Shown one piece after another: positions 8,728 to 17,840 of a stretch of DNA of 64,000 nucleotides; positions within the stretch are counted from its first letter, which is position 1; every line of letters begins with the position of its first letter. Location of the stretch: assembly GCA_049116335.1 (NCBI GenBank), contig JAGDYZ010000011.1, forward strand, positions 1 to 64,000, written 5' to 3'. The translations under genes and the position numbers were made by a program. Below the pieces are notes generated by a model. It did no database searches. It had not been told where the DNA came from and worked only from the letters and a program-made list of their open reading frames with translations. Origin of the DNA: CANMIH01 sp049116335. Lineage in GTDB: Bacteria; Pseudomonadota; Alphaproteobacteria; Rhodobacterales; Rhodobacteraceae.

Positions 8728-11700
8728 ATGCCCAAAAGAACCGATATCAAAACCATCATGATCATCGGCGCCGGTCCCATTGTGATCGGCCAAGCCTGTG
8801 AGTTCGATTACTCTGGTGCACAGGCCTGTAAAGCGCTGCGCGAAGAAGGATACCGGGTTGTTCTCGTGAACTCAAACCCGGCGACAATCATGACCGATCC
8901 GGGTCTTGCCGATGCCACTTACATCGAGCCGATCACCCCCGAGGTGGTCGCCAAAATCATCGAAAAAGAGCGCCCGGACGCGTTGCTGCCCACCATGGGC
9001 GGCCAGACCGGTCTGAACACCTCTCTGGCGCTCGAAGAAATGGGCGTGCTCGACAAATACAACGTCGAAATGATTGGTGCGAAACGCGATGCCATTGAAA
9101 TGGCTGAAGATCGCAAACTGTTCCGCGAAGCGATGGACCGTCTTGGAATCGAAAACCCCAAGGCAACCATTGTCACCGCGCCAAAGAAATCTGACGGCAG
9201 CACCGACCTGGATGCGGGTATTCAGATTGCCTTGGATGAACTTGACGAGATCGGTCTTCCCGCGATTATCCGCCCCGCGTTTACCATGGGCGGCACCGGT
9301 GGTGGTGTGGCCTATAATCGTGAAGACTACATCCACTTCTGCCGCACTGGCATGGATGCAAGCCCGGTGAACCAGATCCTCGTGGATGAGAGCCTGCTGG
9401 GGTGGAAAGAATACGAAATGGAGGTTGTGCGCGACAAAGCTGATAACGCCATTATCGTTTGTTCGATCGAGAACATCGACCCAATGGGCGTGCACACGGG
9501 TGATTCGATCACTGTGGCACCGGCGCTGACCCTAACCGACAAAGAACTTCAGATCATGCGGACGCATTCGATCAATGTTCTGCGTGAGATTGGTGTTGAA
9601 ACCGGCGGATCCAACGTTCAGTGGGCGGTAAACCCTGAGGACGGCCGTATGGTTGTCATCGAAATGAACCCGCGCGTGTCGCGTTCGTCGGCGCTGGCCT
9701 CGAAAGCCACGGGTTTCCCGATCGCCAAAATTGCGGCCAAACTGGCAGTGGGTTACACGCTGGATGAGCTGGACAATGACATCACCAAGGTCACTCCGGC
9801 CTCGTTTGAGCCGAGCATCGACTATGTTGTCACCAAGATTCCGAAGTTTGCGTTCGAAAAATTCCCAGGGTCCGAGCCTTACCTGACCACCGCCATGAAG
9901 TCGGTTGGCGAAACCATGGCGATTGGCCGGACCATCCACGAGTCGATGCAAAAAGCACTGGCATCGATGGAATCGGGCCTCACCGGTTTTGATGAGGTCG
10001 AGATCGAAGGCGCGCCTGAGAAATCTGCCGTCATCAAAGCGATCAGCAAGCAGACCCCTGACCGGATGCGCACCATTGCTCAGGCGATGCGGCATGGTCT
10101 GAGCGACGATGAGATCAACGCCGTCACCTCGTTTGATCCGTGGTTCCTGGCGCGGATTCGCGAAATTGTGGATGCAGAAAACGGTGTCAAAGCCAATGGT
10201 CTGCCGACCGATGCCGCAGGCCTGCGCGCGTTGAAGATGCTGGGCTTTACCGATGGCCGTCTGGCAGCTCTCACCGGTATGGCAGAAACCGACGTGCGCA
10301 AAACGCGTCGTGAGGCCGGTGTCACCGCTGTCTTCAAACGCATTGACACCTGCGCCGCCGAATTTGAAGCGCAGACGCCTTATATGTATTCGACCTACGA
10401 AGCCCCGATGATGGGTGAGGTTGAGTGCGAGGCACGGCCTTCGGATCGTAAGAAAGTGGTCATTCTGGGCGGTGGCCCGAACCGGATCGGTCAGGGGATC
10501 GAGTTTGATTACTGCTGCTGTCACGCGTGTTACGCGCTGACCGACGCGGGTTATGAGACCATCATGATCAACTGTAACCCCGAAACCGTGTCGACCGACT
10601 ATGACACTTCTGATCGTCTGTACTTCGAACCGCTGACCTTTGAGCACGTGATGGAAATCCTGTCGACTGAGCAGGAAAACGGCACATTGCACGGTGTGAT
10701 CGTTCAGTTCGGCGGCCAGACTCCGCTGAAGCTCGCCAATGCCTTGGAAGCTGAAGGCATTCCAATTCTGGGCACCAGCCCCGACGCCATCGATCTTGCG
10801 GAAGACCGTGAACGGTTCCAGGCCTTGGTCAACCAGCTTGAGCTGAAACAGCCGGTCAATGGCATCGCAAGCACCGACGCTGAGGCGATTGAAATTGCCA
10901 AGGACATTGGCTTCCCCCTCGTGATCCGCCCCTCGTATGTTCTGGGTGGTCGTGCGATGGAAATCGTCCGCGATATGGCTCAGCTTGAGCGCTATATTGC
11001 TGAGGCGGTGGTTGTATCGGGCGACAGCCCGGTTCTGCTCGACAGCTATCTGGGTGGCGCGGTTGAACTTGACGTTGACGCGTTGTGCGATGGTGAGGCC
11101 GTGCATGTGACTGGCATCATGCAGCACATCGAAGAGGCGGGTGTTCATTCGGGCGACAGCGCCTGCTCGCTGCCACCCTATTCGCTGGATAAACCCACCA
11201 TTGATGAGATCGAGCGCCAGACCCATGCCTTGGCAAAAGCCTTGAATGTGGTTGGTTTGATGAACGTTCAGTTCGCAATCAAAGACGGTGAAATCTATCT
11301 GATCGAAGTGAACCCACGGGCGTCGCGGACAGTGCCATTTGTGGCAAAAGCCACCGACAGCGCGATTGCCTCAATTGCGGCGCGCATCATGGCGGGGGAA
11401 AAGCTCTCGGCTTTCCCGAAACGCGAAGGCTACTACAAAAACGCCGACTACAGCAGCGACGTGCCAATGGCCGATCCGATGATGCTGGGCGATCACAACA
11501 TGCCGTGGTTCTCGGTGAAAGAAGCGGTTCTGCCCTTCGCACGCTTCCCCGGTGTCGACACGCTGCTTGGGCCAGAAATGCGCTCAACCGGTGAAGTCAT
11601 GGGCTGGGATCGCAGCTTCCCACGGGCCTTCCTTAAGGCTCAGCTGGGCGCGGGCAACATCCTGCCAACCAAGGGTTCGGTTTTCTTCTCGATCAAAGAC

Positions 11701-12063
11701 GATGACAAGAAACCGCAACTGGTGGAAACCGCGCAGACGCTGGTGGATCTGGGCTTTAAGATCGTTGCGACCTCAGGCACCGCTGGGTTCCTTGCCGAAA
11801 ACGGCATCGAGAGCGAAACGGCTAAGAAGGTCTATGAGGGTCGCCCGAATATCGTCGACCTGATGAAAGACGGTCAGATCCAGCTGGTGATGAACACCAC
11901 CGATGGCTCGGCTGCCGTATCGGACAGCCGCGAAATCCGGTCAGTCGCGCTGTATGACAAGATCCCGTATTTCACCACCGCCGCCGGCGCCCACGCCGCC
12001 GCATTGGCGATGAAAGCCCAGCAGGAAGACGAGCTGGGTGTGAAATCGCTGCAGGGCTCGTAA
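8728..12063 (+). CDS. carB: Carbamoyl-phosphate synthase large subunit
   Basis: A full-length 1111-residue subunit making carbamoyl phosphate from bicarbonate, ammonia and two ATP for arginine and pyrimidine synthesis. Two homologous ATP-grasp halves are visible: the first begins at IMIIGAGPIVIGQACEFDYS and the second at VVILGGGPNRIGQGIEFDYC near residue 575. A methylglyoxal-synthase-like allosteric domain closes the protein, with VATSGTAGFL. The ammonia-supplying small subunit carA is not adjacent. ATG 8728 has an AGAGG site. A strong terminator follows. Confidence 0.98.
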   Translation: MPKRTDIKTIMIIGAGPIVIGQACEFDYSGAQACKALREEGYRVVLVNSNPATIMTDPGLADATYIEPITPEVVAKIIEKERPDALLPTMGGQTGLNTSLALEEMGVLDKYNVEMIGAKRDAIEMAEDRKLFREAMDRLGIENPKATIVTAPKKSDGSTDLDAGIQIALDELDEIGLPAIIRPAFTMGGTGGGVAYNREDYIHFCRTGMDASPVNQILVDESLLGWKEYEMEVVRDKADNAIIVCSIENIDPMGVHTGDSITVAPALTLTDKELQIMRTHSINVLREIGVETGGSNVQWAVNPEDGRMVVIEMNPRVSRSSALASKATGFPIAKIAAKLAVGYTLDELDNDITKVTPASFEPSIDYVVTKIPKFAFEKFPGSEPYLTTAMKSVGETMAIGRTIHESMQKALASMESGLTGFDEVEIEGAPEKSAVIKAISKQTPDRMRTIAQAMRHGLSDDEINAVTSFDPWFLARIREIVDAENGVKANGLPTDAAGLRALKMLGFTDGRLAALTGMAETDVRKTRREAGVTAVFKRIDTCAAEFEAQTPYMYSTYEAPMMGEVECEARPSDRKKVVILGGGPNRIGQGIEFDYCCCHACYALTDAGYETIMINCNPETVSTDYDTSDRLYFEPLTFEHVMEILSTEQENGTLHGVIVQFGGQTPLKLANALEAEGIPILGTSPDAIDLAEDRERFQALVNQLELKQPVNGIASTDAEAIEIAKDIGFPLVIRPSYVLGGRAMEIVRDMAQLERYIAEAVVVSGDSPVLLDSYLGGAVELDVDALCDGEAVHVTGIMQHIEEAGVHSGDSACSLPPYSLDKPTIDEIERQTHALAKALNVVGLMNVQFAIKDGEIYLIEVNPRASRTVPFVAKATDSAIASIAARIMAGEKLSAFPKREGYYKNADYSSDVPMADPMMLGDHNMPWFSVKEAVLPFARFPGVDTLLGPEMRSTGEVMGWDRSFPRAFLKAQLGAGNILPTKGSVFFSIKDDDKKPQLVETAQTLVDLGFKIVATSGTAGFLAENGIESETAKKVYEGRPNIVDLMKDGQIQLVMNTTDGSAAVSDSREIRSVALYDKIPYFTTAAGAHAAALAMKAQQEDELGVKSLQGS

Positions 12064-12089
12064 GTTTTACAAACTGCCAAGATCAAAGA

Positions 12090-12117
12090 CGCCGCTCCGA
12101 AAGGGGCGGCGTTTTTT
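12090..12117 (+). terminator. Intrinsic terminator after carB
   Basis: A 9-bp GC-rich stem, CGCCGCTCC with GGGGCGGCG (one wobble pair), has a GAAA tetraloop and is followed by six T residues. It ends carB transcription. Confidence 0.92.
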
Positions 12118-12208
12118 GTTTGATGTGGCCCGTTCAGGTTGAAATGCCCCTCTCCACATCTTGGGGCGTGCCTGTTAAACCGCTCTCAAACAGTGAGAGG
12201 GCAGTTTC

Positions 12209-13717
12209 ATGACCAAACCCGTCATCCTTACCATTCTTGACGGCTGGGGCCTGTCGGATGACACCACGGCCAACGCTCCTTTTCTGGCGAAGACGCCGAC
12301 CATTGACCGGCTGACCGCGAGCTGCCCACATGCGACGTTGGTCACCCATGGACCGGATGTGGGCCTGCCCACAGGCCAAATGGGCAACTCAGAAGTGGGA
12401 CACACCAATATTGGTGCCGGTCGTGTGGTGGCGATGGATCTGGGGCAGATTGATCTGTCGATCGAAGAAGGGTTCTTTTTCCAGAACCCGGCGATCCTTG
12501 ATTTTGCTGTGAAAGTGAAAAACGCAGGTGGTCGGGCGCATGTCATGGGGCTGACCTCGGACGGCGGGGTCCATGCGCATTCCGACCATATTTTGGCCGC
12601 GGTGAAAGCCTTGACCGACGCGGGGCTTAGCACCGCGGTACACGCCATCACGGATGGCCGCGACGTGGCGCCAACCTCGGCAGCGGATCAGGTCGCGGCG
12701 TTTGAGAAGGCCCTGCCCAAGGCCGCATTTATCGCCACGGTGTCGGGGCGGTACTACGCCATGGATCGGGACAATCGCTGGGAGCGGGTGGAACAGGCCT
12801 ATCGCGCGATGATCGAGGCGCAGGGCGCGCGGCATGGTACTGCGCTGGACGGCATTCAGGCCAGCTATGCTCAGGACGTGTCAGATGAGTTTGTGGTGCC
12901 TTTCGTCGTCGGCGGTTATGCGGGTATTCAGCCCGGCGACGGTATCTTTTTCCTCAACTTCCGCGCCGACCGCGCCCGCGAAATCCTTGCGGCCATCGGA
13001 TCGCCCGCGTTTGAAGGTTTTTCGCGTGAGCAAAAAGATCTCTCGGCTCTGTTGGGCATGGTGGAATATTCAGACGACCACAGCGCCTATATGACCACCG
13101 CATTCCCTAAACGTGAGATCGTCAATACGCTGGGCGAATGGGCAGCAAAACACGGCAAATCGCAGTTCCGTTTGGCGGAAACCGAGAAATACCCGCATGT
13201 GACCTTCTTCCTCAACGGCGGCAAAGAAACCCCTGAGACGGGTGAAGATCGGTTTATGCCCAAATCGCCGAAGGTGGCGACCTATGATCTACAACCAGAG
13301 ATGAGCGCCAGTGAAGTGACCGAGCAATTCCTTGCCGCGATCGACCATGGCTATGACCTGATTGTTGTGAACTACGCCAACCCGGATATGGTGGGCCACA
13401 CAGGAGATGTTCAGGCGGCGGTTGCGGCCTGTGAGGCAGTGGATCAAGGACTTGGGCAGGTCGTGGACAAACTGGAACAGACCGGGGGGGCTTTGCTGGT
13501 GATTGCGGATCACGGCAATTGTGAAACCATGGTTGATCCCGAAACAGGTGGTCCCCACACCGCGCACACCACCAACCTTGTGCCAGCCATCCTATTTGGC
13601 GGTCCTGACGGTGCGACGCTGCGCGACGGGCGTCTTGCGGATGTGGCTCCAACCCTGTTGCAGCTCATGGGGCTGGCGCAACCGGAGGAAATGACCGGCG
13701 AAAGCCTGATCGCGTGA
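12209..13717 (+). CDS. gpmI: 2,3-bisphosphoglycerate-independent phosphoglycerate mutase
   Basis: A 502-residue member of the alkaline phosphatase superfamily that interconverts 3- and 2-phosphoglycerate in glycolysis and gluconeogenesis using two Mn ions. The N-terminal VILTILDGWGLS carries the first metal Asp, and GQMGNSEVGHTNIGAGRVV carries the catalytic Ser. HSDHILA, the ITDGRDVAP loop, NYANPDMVGHTGD and VIADHGNCETM complete the metal sites. The next gene starts within its stop codon, so it heads the gpmI/envC-like/ctpA operon conserved in alphaproteobacteria. Confidence 0.97.
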   Translation: MTKPVILTILDGWGLSDDTTANAPFLAKTPTIDRLTASCPHATLVTHGPDVGLPTGQMGNSEVGHTNIGAGRVVAMDLGQIDLSIEEGFFFQNPAILDFAVKVKNAGGRAHVMGLTSDGGVHAHSDHILAAVKALTDAGLSTAVHAITDGRDVAPTSAADQVAAFEKALPKAAFIATVSGRYYAMDRDNRWERVEQAYRAMIEAQGARHGTALDGIQASYAQDVSDEFVVPFVVGGYAGIQPGDGIFFLNFRADRAREILAAIGSPAFEGFSREQKDLSALLGMVEYSDDHSAYMTTAFPKREIVNTLGEWAAKHGKSQFRLAETEKYPHVTFFLNGGKETPETGEDRFMPKSPKVATYDLQPEMSASEVTEQFLAAIDHGYDLIVVNYANPDMVGHTGDVQAAVAACEAVDQGLGQVVDKLEQTGGALLVIADHGNCETMVDPETGGPHTAHTTNLVPAILFGGPDGATLRDGRLADVAPTLLQLMGLAQPEEMTGESLIA

Positions 13718-14829
13718 GATCACTGGCGCTGATAGCTCTGCTCTGGGCGGTTCCTGTTGCTGCGCAAGACGCAGGTGCGGCCGCGCGTGTGGCGGCTGAA
13801 GCGCTGCAAGAGGCAGGGATTGCTCTGGATCAGGCAGACAGCGCGCGGGACCGTGTTGCTGCTCTGACCGATACTGTCCGCGCCTATGAGGATGGGATGG
13901 CCGCCATGCGGGAAGGGCTACGCGCTGCGGCCATTCGCGAAACGGAGTTAAGCCGCAAACTGGAAGGTCAGGAAACTGAGATTGCTCAGCTTTTGGGCGT
14001 ACTTTCTGCACTGGGCGGGCAAGCCGACCCGCAGAGTTTTCTACATCCTCAGGGCCCTGTCGGCATGGCACGGTCTGGTATGCTTGTGGCGTCGATCACC
14101 CCGGGATTGGCCGCGCAGGCAGAGGCGTTGCGGGCGGATTTGCAAGAAGTCACGGCTTTGCGTCAGCTCCAGCAAGACGCAGCGAACACCCTGCAAGCCG
14201 GGTTGACAGGGGTGCAGGACGCGCGTGTGTCACTGAGTCAGGCAATTGCGGACCGAACAGATTTACCGCGCCGTTTTACCGAAGACCCTGTGCGCACGCA
14301 GATTCTGATCAGCTCAACCGAAACCTTGAATGGCTTTGCCAGTGGCTTGAAAGACATCGCCGAGGGTGAGCTGCAAGGTGGTTTGCCGGATATCGAAATT
14401 CGCAAAGGCCGTTTGGCGTTACCGGTGCGGGGCGTTGTTTTGCGTCGCGCAGGCGAAGCGGATGCGGCGGGTGTCACGCGACCGGGGATCGTTTTGGCGA
14501 CTAACCCTCGCGCATTGGTCACAACGCCAGCTGCGGCCACGATTCGCTATAGCGGGCCTTTGCTTGATTACGGTTTGGTCACGATTTTGGAACCACAGGC
14601 CAATCTGTTGATTGTGCTCGCAGGATTGTCAGAAACCTATACGGAAACGGGGCAAGTTGTCCCCGAGGGCAGCCCTATTGGCCTGATGGGTGGACAGTTG
14701 CCTGATGATATCTCGTCACCAAGTGGTGAGGGGGCTGGTACTGATCGTTCAGAAACGCTCTATATAGAGGTCAGAGAGGGCGATACGCCCATCGATCCGC
14801 TTTTGTGGTTCGCAACCGACAAGGGATAA
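13714..14829 (+). CDS. EnvC-like murein hydrolase activator
   Basis: A 371-residue exported protein starting at a GTG that overlaps the gpmI stop by four bases. A signal peptide (about residues 1-18, ending AVPVAAQD) is followed by an alanine- and glutamine-rich coiled coil to about residue 200, then a LytM/M23-like domain. In that domain the zinc-binding His/Asp positions are not conserved (for example ETLYIEVREG in place of a metal-binding stretch), as in EnvC-type activators of cell-division amidases. I infer it is a non-catalytic amidase activator in the periplasm. ctpA follows seven bases later. Confidence 0.82.
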   Translation: MRSLALIALLWAVPVAAQDAGAAARVAAEALQEAGIALDQADSARDRVAALTDTVRAYEDGMAAMREGLRAAAIRETELSRKLEGQETEIAQLLGVLSALGGQADPQSFLHPQGPVGMARSGMLVASITPGLAAQAEALRADLQEVTALRQLQQDAANTLQAGLTGVQDARVSLSQAIADRTDLPRRFTEDPVRTQILISSTETLNGFASGLKDIAEGELQGGLPDIEIRKGRLALPVRGVVLRRAGEADAAGVTRPGIVLATNPRALVTTPAAATIRYSGPLLDYGLVTILEPQANLLIVLAGLSETYTETGQVVPEGSPIGLMGGQLPDDISSPSGEGAGTDRSETLYIEVREGDTPIDPLLWFATDKG

Positions 14830-14836
14830 ATACGGT

Positions 14837-16171
14837 ATGAAGAAATTTGTCATGGCCGCGCTGGGCGGTACACTGGCTTCGGTGGTTGCAACCACTCAGT
14901 TTGTCGGGCCTCTTTTGGCTCAGGAACAAAATCGCCCCTCCAGCGTCTATGAACAGCTTGATCTGTTTGGTGACATTTTTGAACGGATCCGCGCGCAATA
15001 CGTCTCGGAAGTGGATGAGGCTGACCTGATCGAAGCGGCCATCAACGGTATGCTGACCTCACTTGATCCGCACTCAAGCTATCTGCCACCCGATGATGCC
15101 GCAGACATGCGTGTACAGACCCGAGGTGAATTTGGCGGTCTTGGCATCGAAGTGACGCAGGAAGACGGCTTTGTGAAAGTTGTCTCACCCATTGATGATA
15201 CCCCTGCCGACGAGGCCGGTGTTGAAGCCGGTGATTTCATCACGCACGTCGATGGCGAAAGTGTGCTGGGTCTGAACCTTGATGAGGCCGTAGACAAAAT
15301 GCGCGGGCCGGTTGGATCTGAGATTGTCATCACCATCGTCCGTGAGGGCGAGGACGAGCCGTTTGATATCACGATCATCCGCGACACCATCAAGCTCACG
15401 GCTGTGCGGTCGCGGCTTGAGGCTGAAACCGTTGTTCTGCGCGTCACCACCTTTAATGATCAGACCTTCCCGAACCTGTCGGCTGGCATTGCCAAACAGA
15501 TCGAAGAGGCCGGTGGAATCGATAGCGTCAATGGTTTCGTGCTCGATCTGCGCAACAACCCAGGTGGTTTGCTGACACAGGCAATCCGTGTGTCAGATGC
15601 GTTCCTCAACGAAGGTGAGATCGTTTCGACCCGTGGTCGCGATCCGTCGGATGGGGAGCGTTTCAACGCGACGCTGGGCGATCTGGCAGAAGGCAAGCCT
15701 CTGGTTGTTCTGATCAATGGCGGCTCGGCCTCGGCCTCTGAGATTGTGGCCGGTGCTCTGCAAGATCACCGTCGCGCTATTGTTGTTGGAACCAAATCCT
15801 TCGGCAAAGGCTCGGTTCAGACCGTAATGCCGCTGCGCGGCAATGGCGCGATGCGTCTGACCACTGCGCGGTACTACACGCCGTCGGGCCGTTCTATTCA
15901 GGCGCTGGGCGTGTCCCCAGACATCGTTGTTGAACAGCCGCGTCGCGACCCGAATGCAGAAGAAGAGGAAACAACAAACCGTTTCTCGCGCTCAGAAGCG
16001 GATCTGCGTGGCAGCCTCGACAATGATTCTCTGACCGAGGATGAGATCCGCCAGATCGAAGCAGATCGTGCCAAAGCCGAAGAAGCGGCTAAGCTGCGTG
16101 AGGATGATTACCAGCTGGCCTATGCCATCGATATCCTGCGCGGACTGTCGGCACTGGGCCCGAAACAGTAA
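14837..16171 (+). CDS. ctpA: S41 carboxyl-terminal processing protease
   Basis: A 444-residue periplasmic serine protease. An N-terminal signal anchor (about residues 1-28) precedes a CTP N-terminal region with a SLDPHSSYLPP loop. A PDZ domain follows near residue 90 (LGIEVTQEDGFVKVVSP), then the tail-specific protease core with the catalytic Ser in GGSASASEIVAGAL and Lys in GTKSFGKGSVQ. The C-terminal tail is acidic. Family members trim peptidoglycan hydrolases and other envelope proteins, and pairing with the EnvC-like gene supports a cell-wall role. Confidence 0.95.
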   Translation: MKKFVMAALGGTLASVVATTQFVGPLLAQEQNRPSSVYEQLDLFGDIFERIRAQYVSEVDEADLIEAAINGMLTSLDPHSSYLPPDDAADMRVQTRGEFGGLGIEVTQEDGFVKVVSPIDDTPADEAGVEAGDFITHVDGESVLGLNLDEAVDKMRGPVGSEIVITIVREGEDEPFDITIIRDTIKLTAVRSRLEAETVVLRVTTFNDQTFPNLSAGIAKQIEEAGGIDSVNGFVLDLRNNPGGLLTQAIRVSDAFLNEGEIVSTRGRDPSDGERFNATLGDLAEGKPLVVLINGGSASASEIVAGALQDHRRAIVVGTKSFGKGSVQTVMPLRGNGAMRLTTARYYTPSGRSIQALGVSPDIVVEQPRRDPNAEEEETTNRFSRSEADLRGSLDNDSLTEDEIRQIEADRAKAEEAAKLREDDYQLAYAIDILRGLSALGPKQ

Positions 16172-16196
16172 GGCTTATCAAAACTGCACTGAAATT

Positions 16197-16227
16197 CAAA
16201 ACGGCGGGGCAATGCTCCGCCGTTTTG
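16197..16227 (+). terminator. Intrinsic terminator after ctpA
   Basis: A 10-bp stem, AAAACGGCGG (16198-16207) with CCGCCGTTTT (16217-16226), extended by a C-G pair, contains the T-run in its 3' arm. It separates ctpA from rppH. Confidence 0.8.
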
Positions 16228-16288
16228 CACATCTGGTCATATGTGCGACTTGAGTATAGCCATAGGTCAAACCGATAAGAGGCCCGTG

Positions 16289-16789
16289 ATGACCAAAACG
16301 ATGACACCCGAAGACATTGCCAAACTTCCCTACCGCCAGAACGTCGGCGTTATGCTTGTGAATGCGGAGGGCCACGCCTGGGTTGGGCAGCGCATTGATG
16401 CCAAGGTGGATCAACCGGCCTGGCAGATGCCGCAGGGCGGGATCGACAAGGGGGAAGATCCCCGCACCGCTGCGCTGCGCGAGCTGGAGGAAGAAACCGG
16501 GATTTCGCCGGATCATGTCACCGTCGAGGGGGAAACCGAGGGATGGATTGCTTATGATCTTCCCCATGACATCGTGCCTCGGATCTGGAAAGGTAAGTAT
16601 CGCGGGCAAGAGCAAAAGTGGTTTCTGCTGCGCTTTCATGGCACCGATGACATGGTGCAGATCGATGGTGAGCATCCAGAGTTTTCCGAATGGCGCTGGT
16701 TGCCTGCCGATGAAGTGGTCGCCCAGATCGTGCCCTTCAAGCGGGCCGTGTATGAACAGGTGATCGCGGCGTTTAAGGACAAACTCTGA
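16289..16789 (+). CDS. rppH: RNA pyrophosphohydrolase
   Basis: A 166-residue Nudix hydrolase of the RppH/NudH group that removes pyrophosphate from the 5' end of mRNAs and so triggers decay. The Nudix box starts at GGIDKGEDPRTAALREL and continues EEETGI, with all conserved Gly, Glu and Arg positions. The N-terminal LPYRQNVGVMLVN and C-terminal EWRWLPADE are typical. ATG 16289 is chosen because AAGAGG lies six bases upstream; the longer frame from 16241 lacks such a site. The next gene starts on the last base of its stop codon. Confidence 0.94.
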   Translation: MTKTMTPEDIAKLPYRQNVGVMLVNAEGHAWVGQRIDAKVDQPAWQMPQGGIDKGEDPRTAALRELEEETGISPDHVTVEGETEGWIAYDLPHDIVPRIWKGKYRGQEQKWFLLRFHGTDDMVQIDGEHPEFSEWRWLPADEVVAQIVPFKRAVYEQVIAAFKDKL

Positions 16790-17277
16790 TGCGACATCTG
16801 CTGTTTTCTTTGGCTATTTCTGTAGTGAGTGCCACACAGGCTGTGGCGTTGAGCTGTCTGCCGGTGGATATACCGGCAAGCTTTCAGAGGGCCCAAGAAG
16901 ACAGCGCACAATGGATCATCGTCAAAGGTCGCCTGACATTTGACGAATCCAAACTGCCCGAGACCGATTGGGATCAGCAGGAGCTCACGCCGCAGAAAAC
17001 GCGCATCCCGGCGCGTTTTAGGGGCAAATCCCTGACCCGTGCGGGATTTACCAATACCTTCAAAACGCCCCTGACCTTGGAAGTGCAATGCGCGGGGCCG
17101 TGGTGCGCGGGGGCCGCGTCAGGCGAGTATCTGGCCTTTGTGCGCAAAGATGCCGGTGGATATACCGCAATTGCCGCGCCCTGTGGCGGTTGGTTGTTTG
17201 CCAACCCAACGCCAACTCAGCTCGGGCAAGCGCAGCAGTGCCTGACCGGTGGCCCATGTGAGACTGAGGGCTTCTGA
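16789..17277 (+). CDS. Secreted six-cysteine protein, paralogue 1
   Basis: A 162-residue protein with a signal peptide (about residues 1-21) and a mature end beginning near LSC. Six cysteines are placed as in the next gene: one at the mature N-terminus, VQC, WC, APC, QQC and GPC, suggesting three disulfides in the periplasm or outside. Conserved blocks are WIIVKGRLTF, FRGKSLTRAGF, EYLAFVRKD and CGGWLF. No family is recognised with certainty; the layout recalls NTR/TIMP-like OB-fold domains. The ATG overlaps the rppH stop, so it is co-transcribed with rppH. Confidence 0.75.
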   Translation: MRHLLFSLAISVVSATQAVALSCLPVDIPASFQRAQEDSAQWIIVKGRLTFDESKLPETDWDQQELTPQKTRIPARFRGKSLTRAGFTNTFKTPLTLEVQCAGPWCAGAASGEYLAFVRKDAGGYTAIAAPCGGWLFANPTPTQLGQAQQCLTGGPCETEGF

Positions 17278-17361
17278 AACGGCCTGTCTATTCTGCCGCG
17301 TGACAGAGGCCTGCGGGTTTGAGATCATGACTTCAATTTCAGCAAGAGAATTGAGGTTGAG

Positions 17362-17838
17362 ATGTTCAAATGGAGTGGAGTGCTCTTTGCACTACTGGCT
17401 TCACCGCTTTATGCGCTAAGTTGCAGTGAACCGGATGTGGCACGTATTTTCAAAGTCGTGGATGAGGACCCGACCCCTTGGGTGATTGTGCACGGGACGC
17501 TCGATTTTGATCGCGAGGATCTGCCGGAATATAATTGGGATGACCCAGAAAACACAGTCCCTGTCACCCGTGTTCAGGCGAAATTTGATGGGCACTCCCT
17601 AACACGGCAGGGGTTTACGGCGCGGTTTCGCAAACCTGTGACGCTGGAGGTCGAATGCAACGAGGTTTGGTGCGCGTGGGATCCACCGGGGGAATACATG
17701 GCGTTTCTGCGCAAAGACGGGGACCAGTATGCGACGGCCTCGGTGGCCTGCGGGCCTTATCTTTTCTGGAAACCAAGCAAAGCCCAATTGCGTCAGGCGC
17801 GCCGGTGTCTGCGCGGTGGGTCGTGTCAGCCGAAATAG
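17362..17838 (+). CDS. Secreted six-cysteine protein, paralogue 2
   Basis: A 158-residue exported protein and a clear tandem duplicate of the preceding gene. It shares the signal peptide ending ALSC, all six cysteines (LSC, VEC, VWC, VAC, RRC, GSC) and the blocks WVIVHGTLDF, FDGHSLTRQGF, GEYMAFLRKDG and CGPYLFWKP. The copies differ widely between these blocks, so the duplication is not recent. Function is unknown. It converges on the transglycosylase gene, ending three bases away. Confidence 0.75.
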   Translation: MFKWSGVLFALLASPLYALSCSEPDVARIFKVVDEDPTPWVIVHGTLDFDREDLPEYNWDDPENTVPVTRVQAKFDGHSLTRQGFTARFRKPVTLEVECNEVWCAWDPPGEYMAFLRKDGDQYATASVACGPYLFWKPSKAQLRQARRCLRGGSCQPK

Positions 17839-17840
17839 AT

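Noticed and set aside
9532..11226. 564-residue open frame on the minus strand
   Set aside because: It lies wholly antisense to carB, whose reading is certain. The frame is kept open by the codon bias of carB and has no domain or ribosome site.
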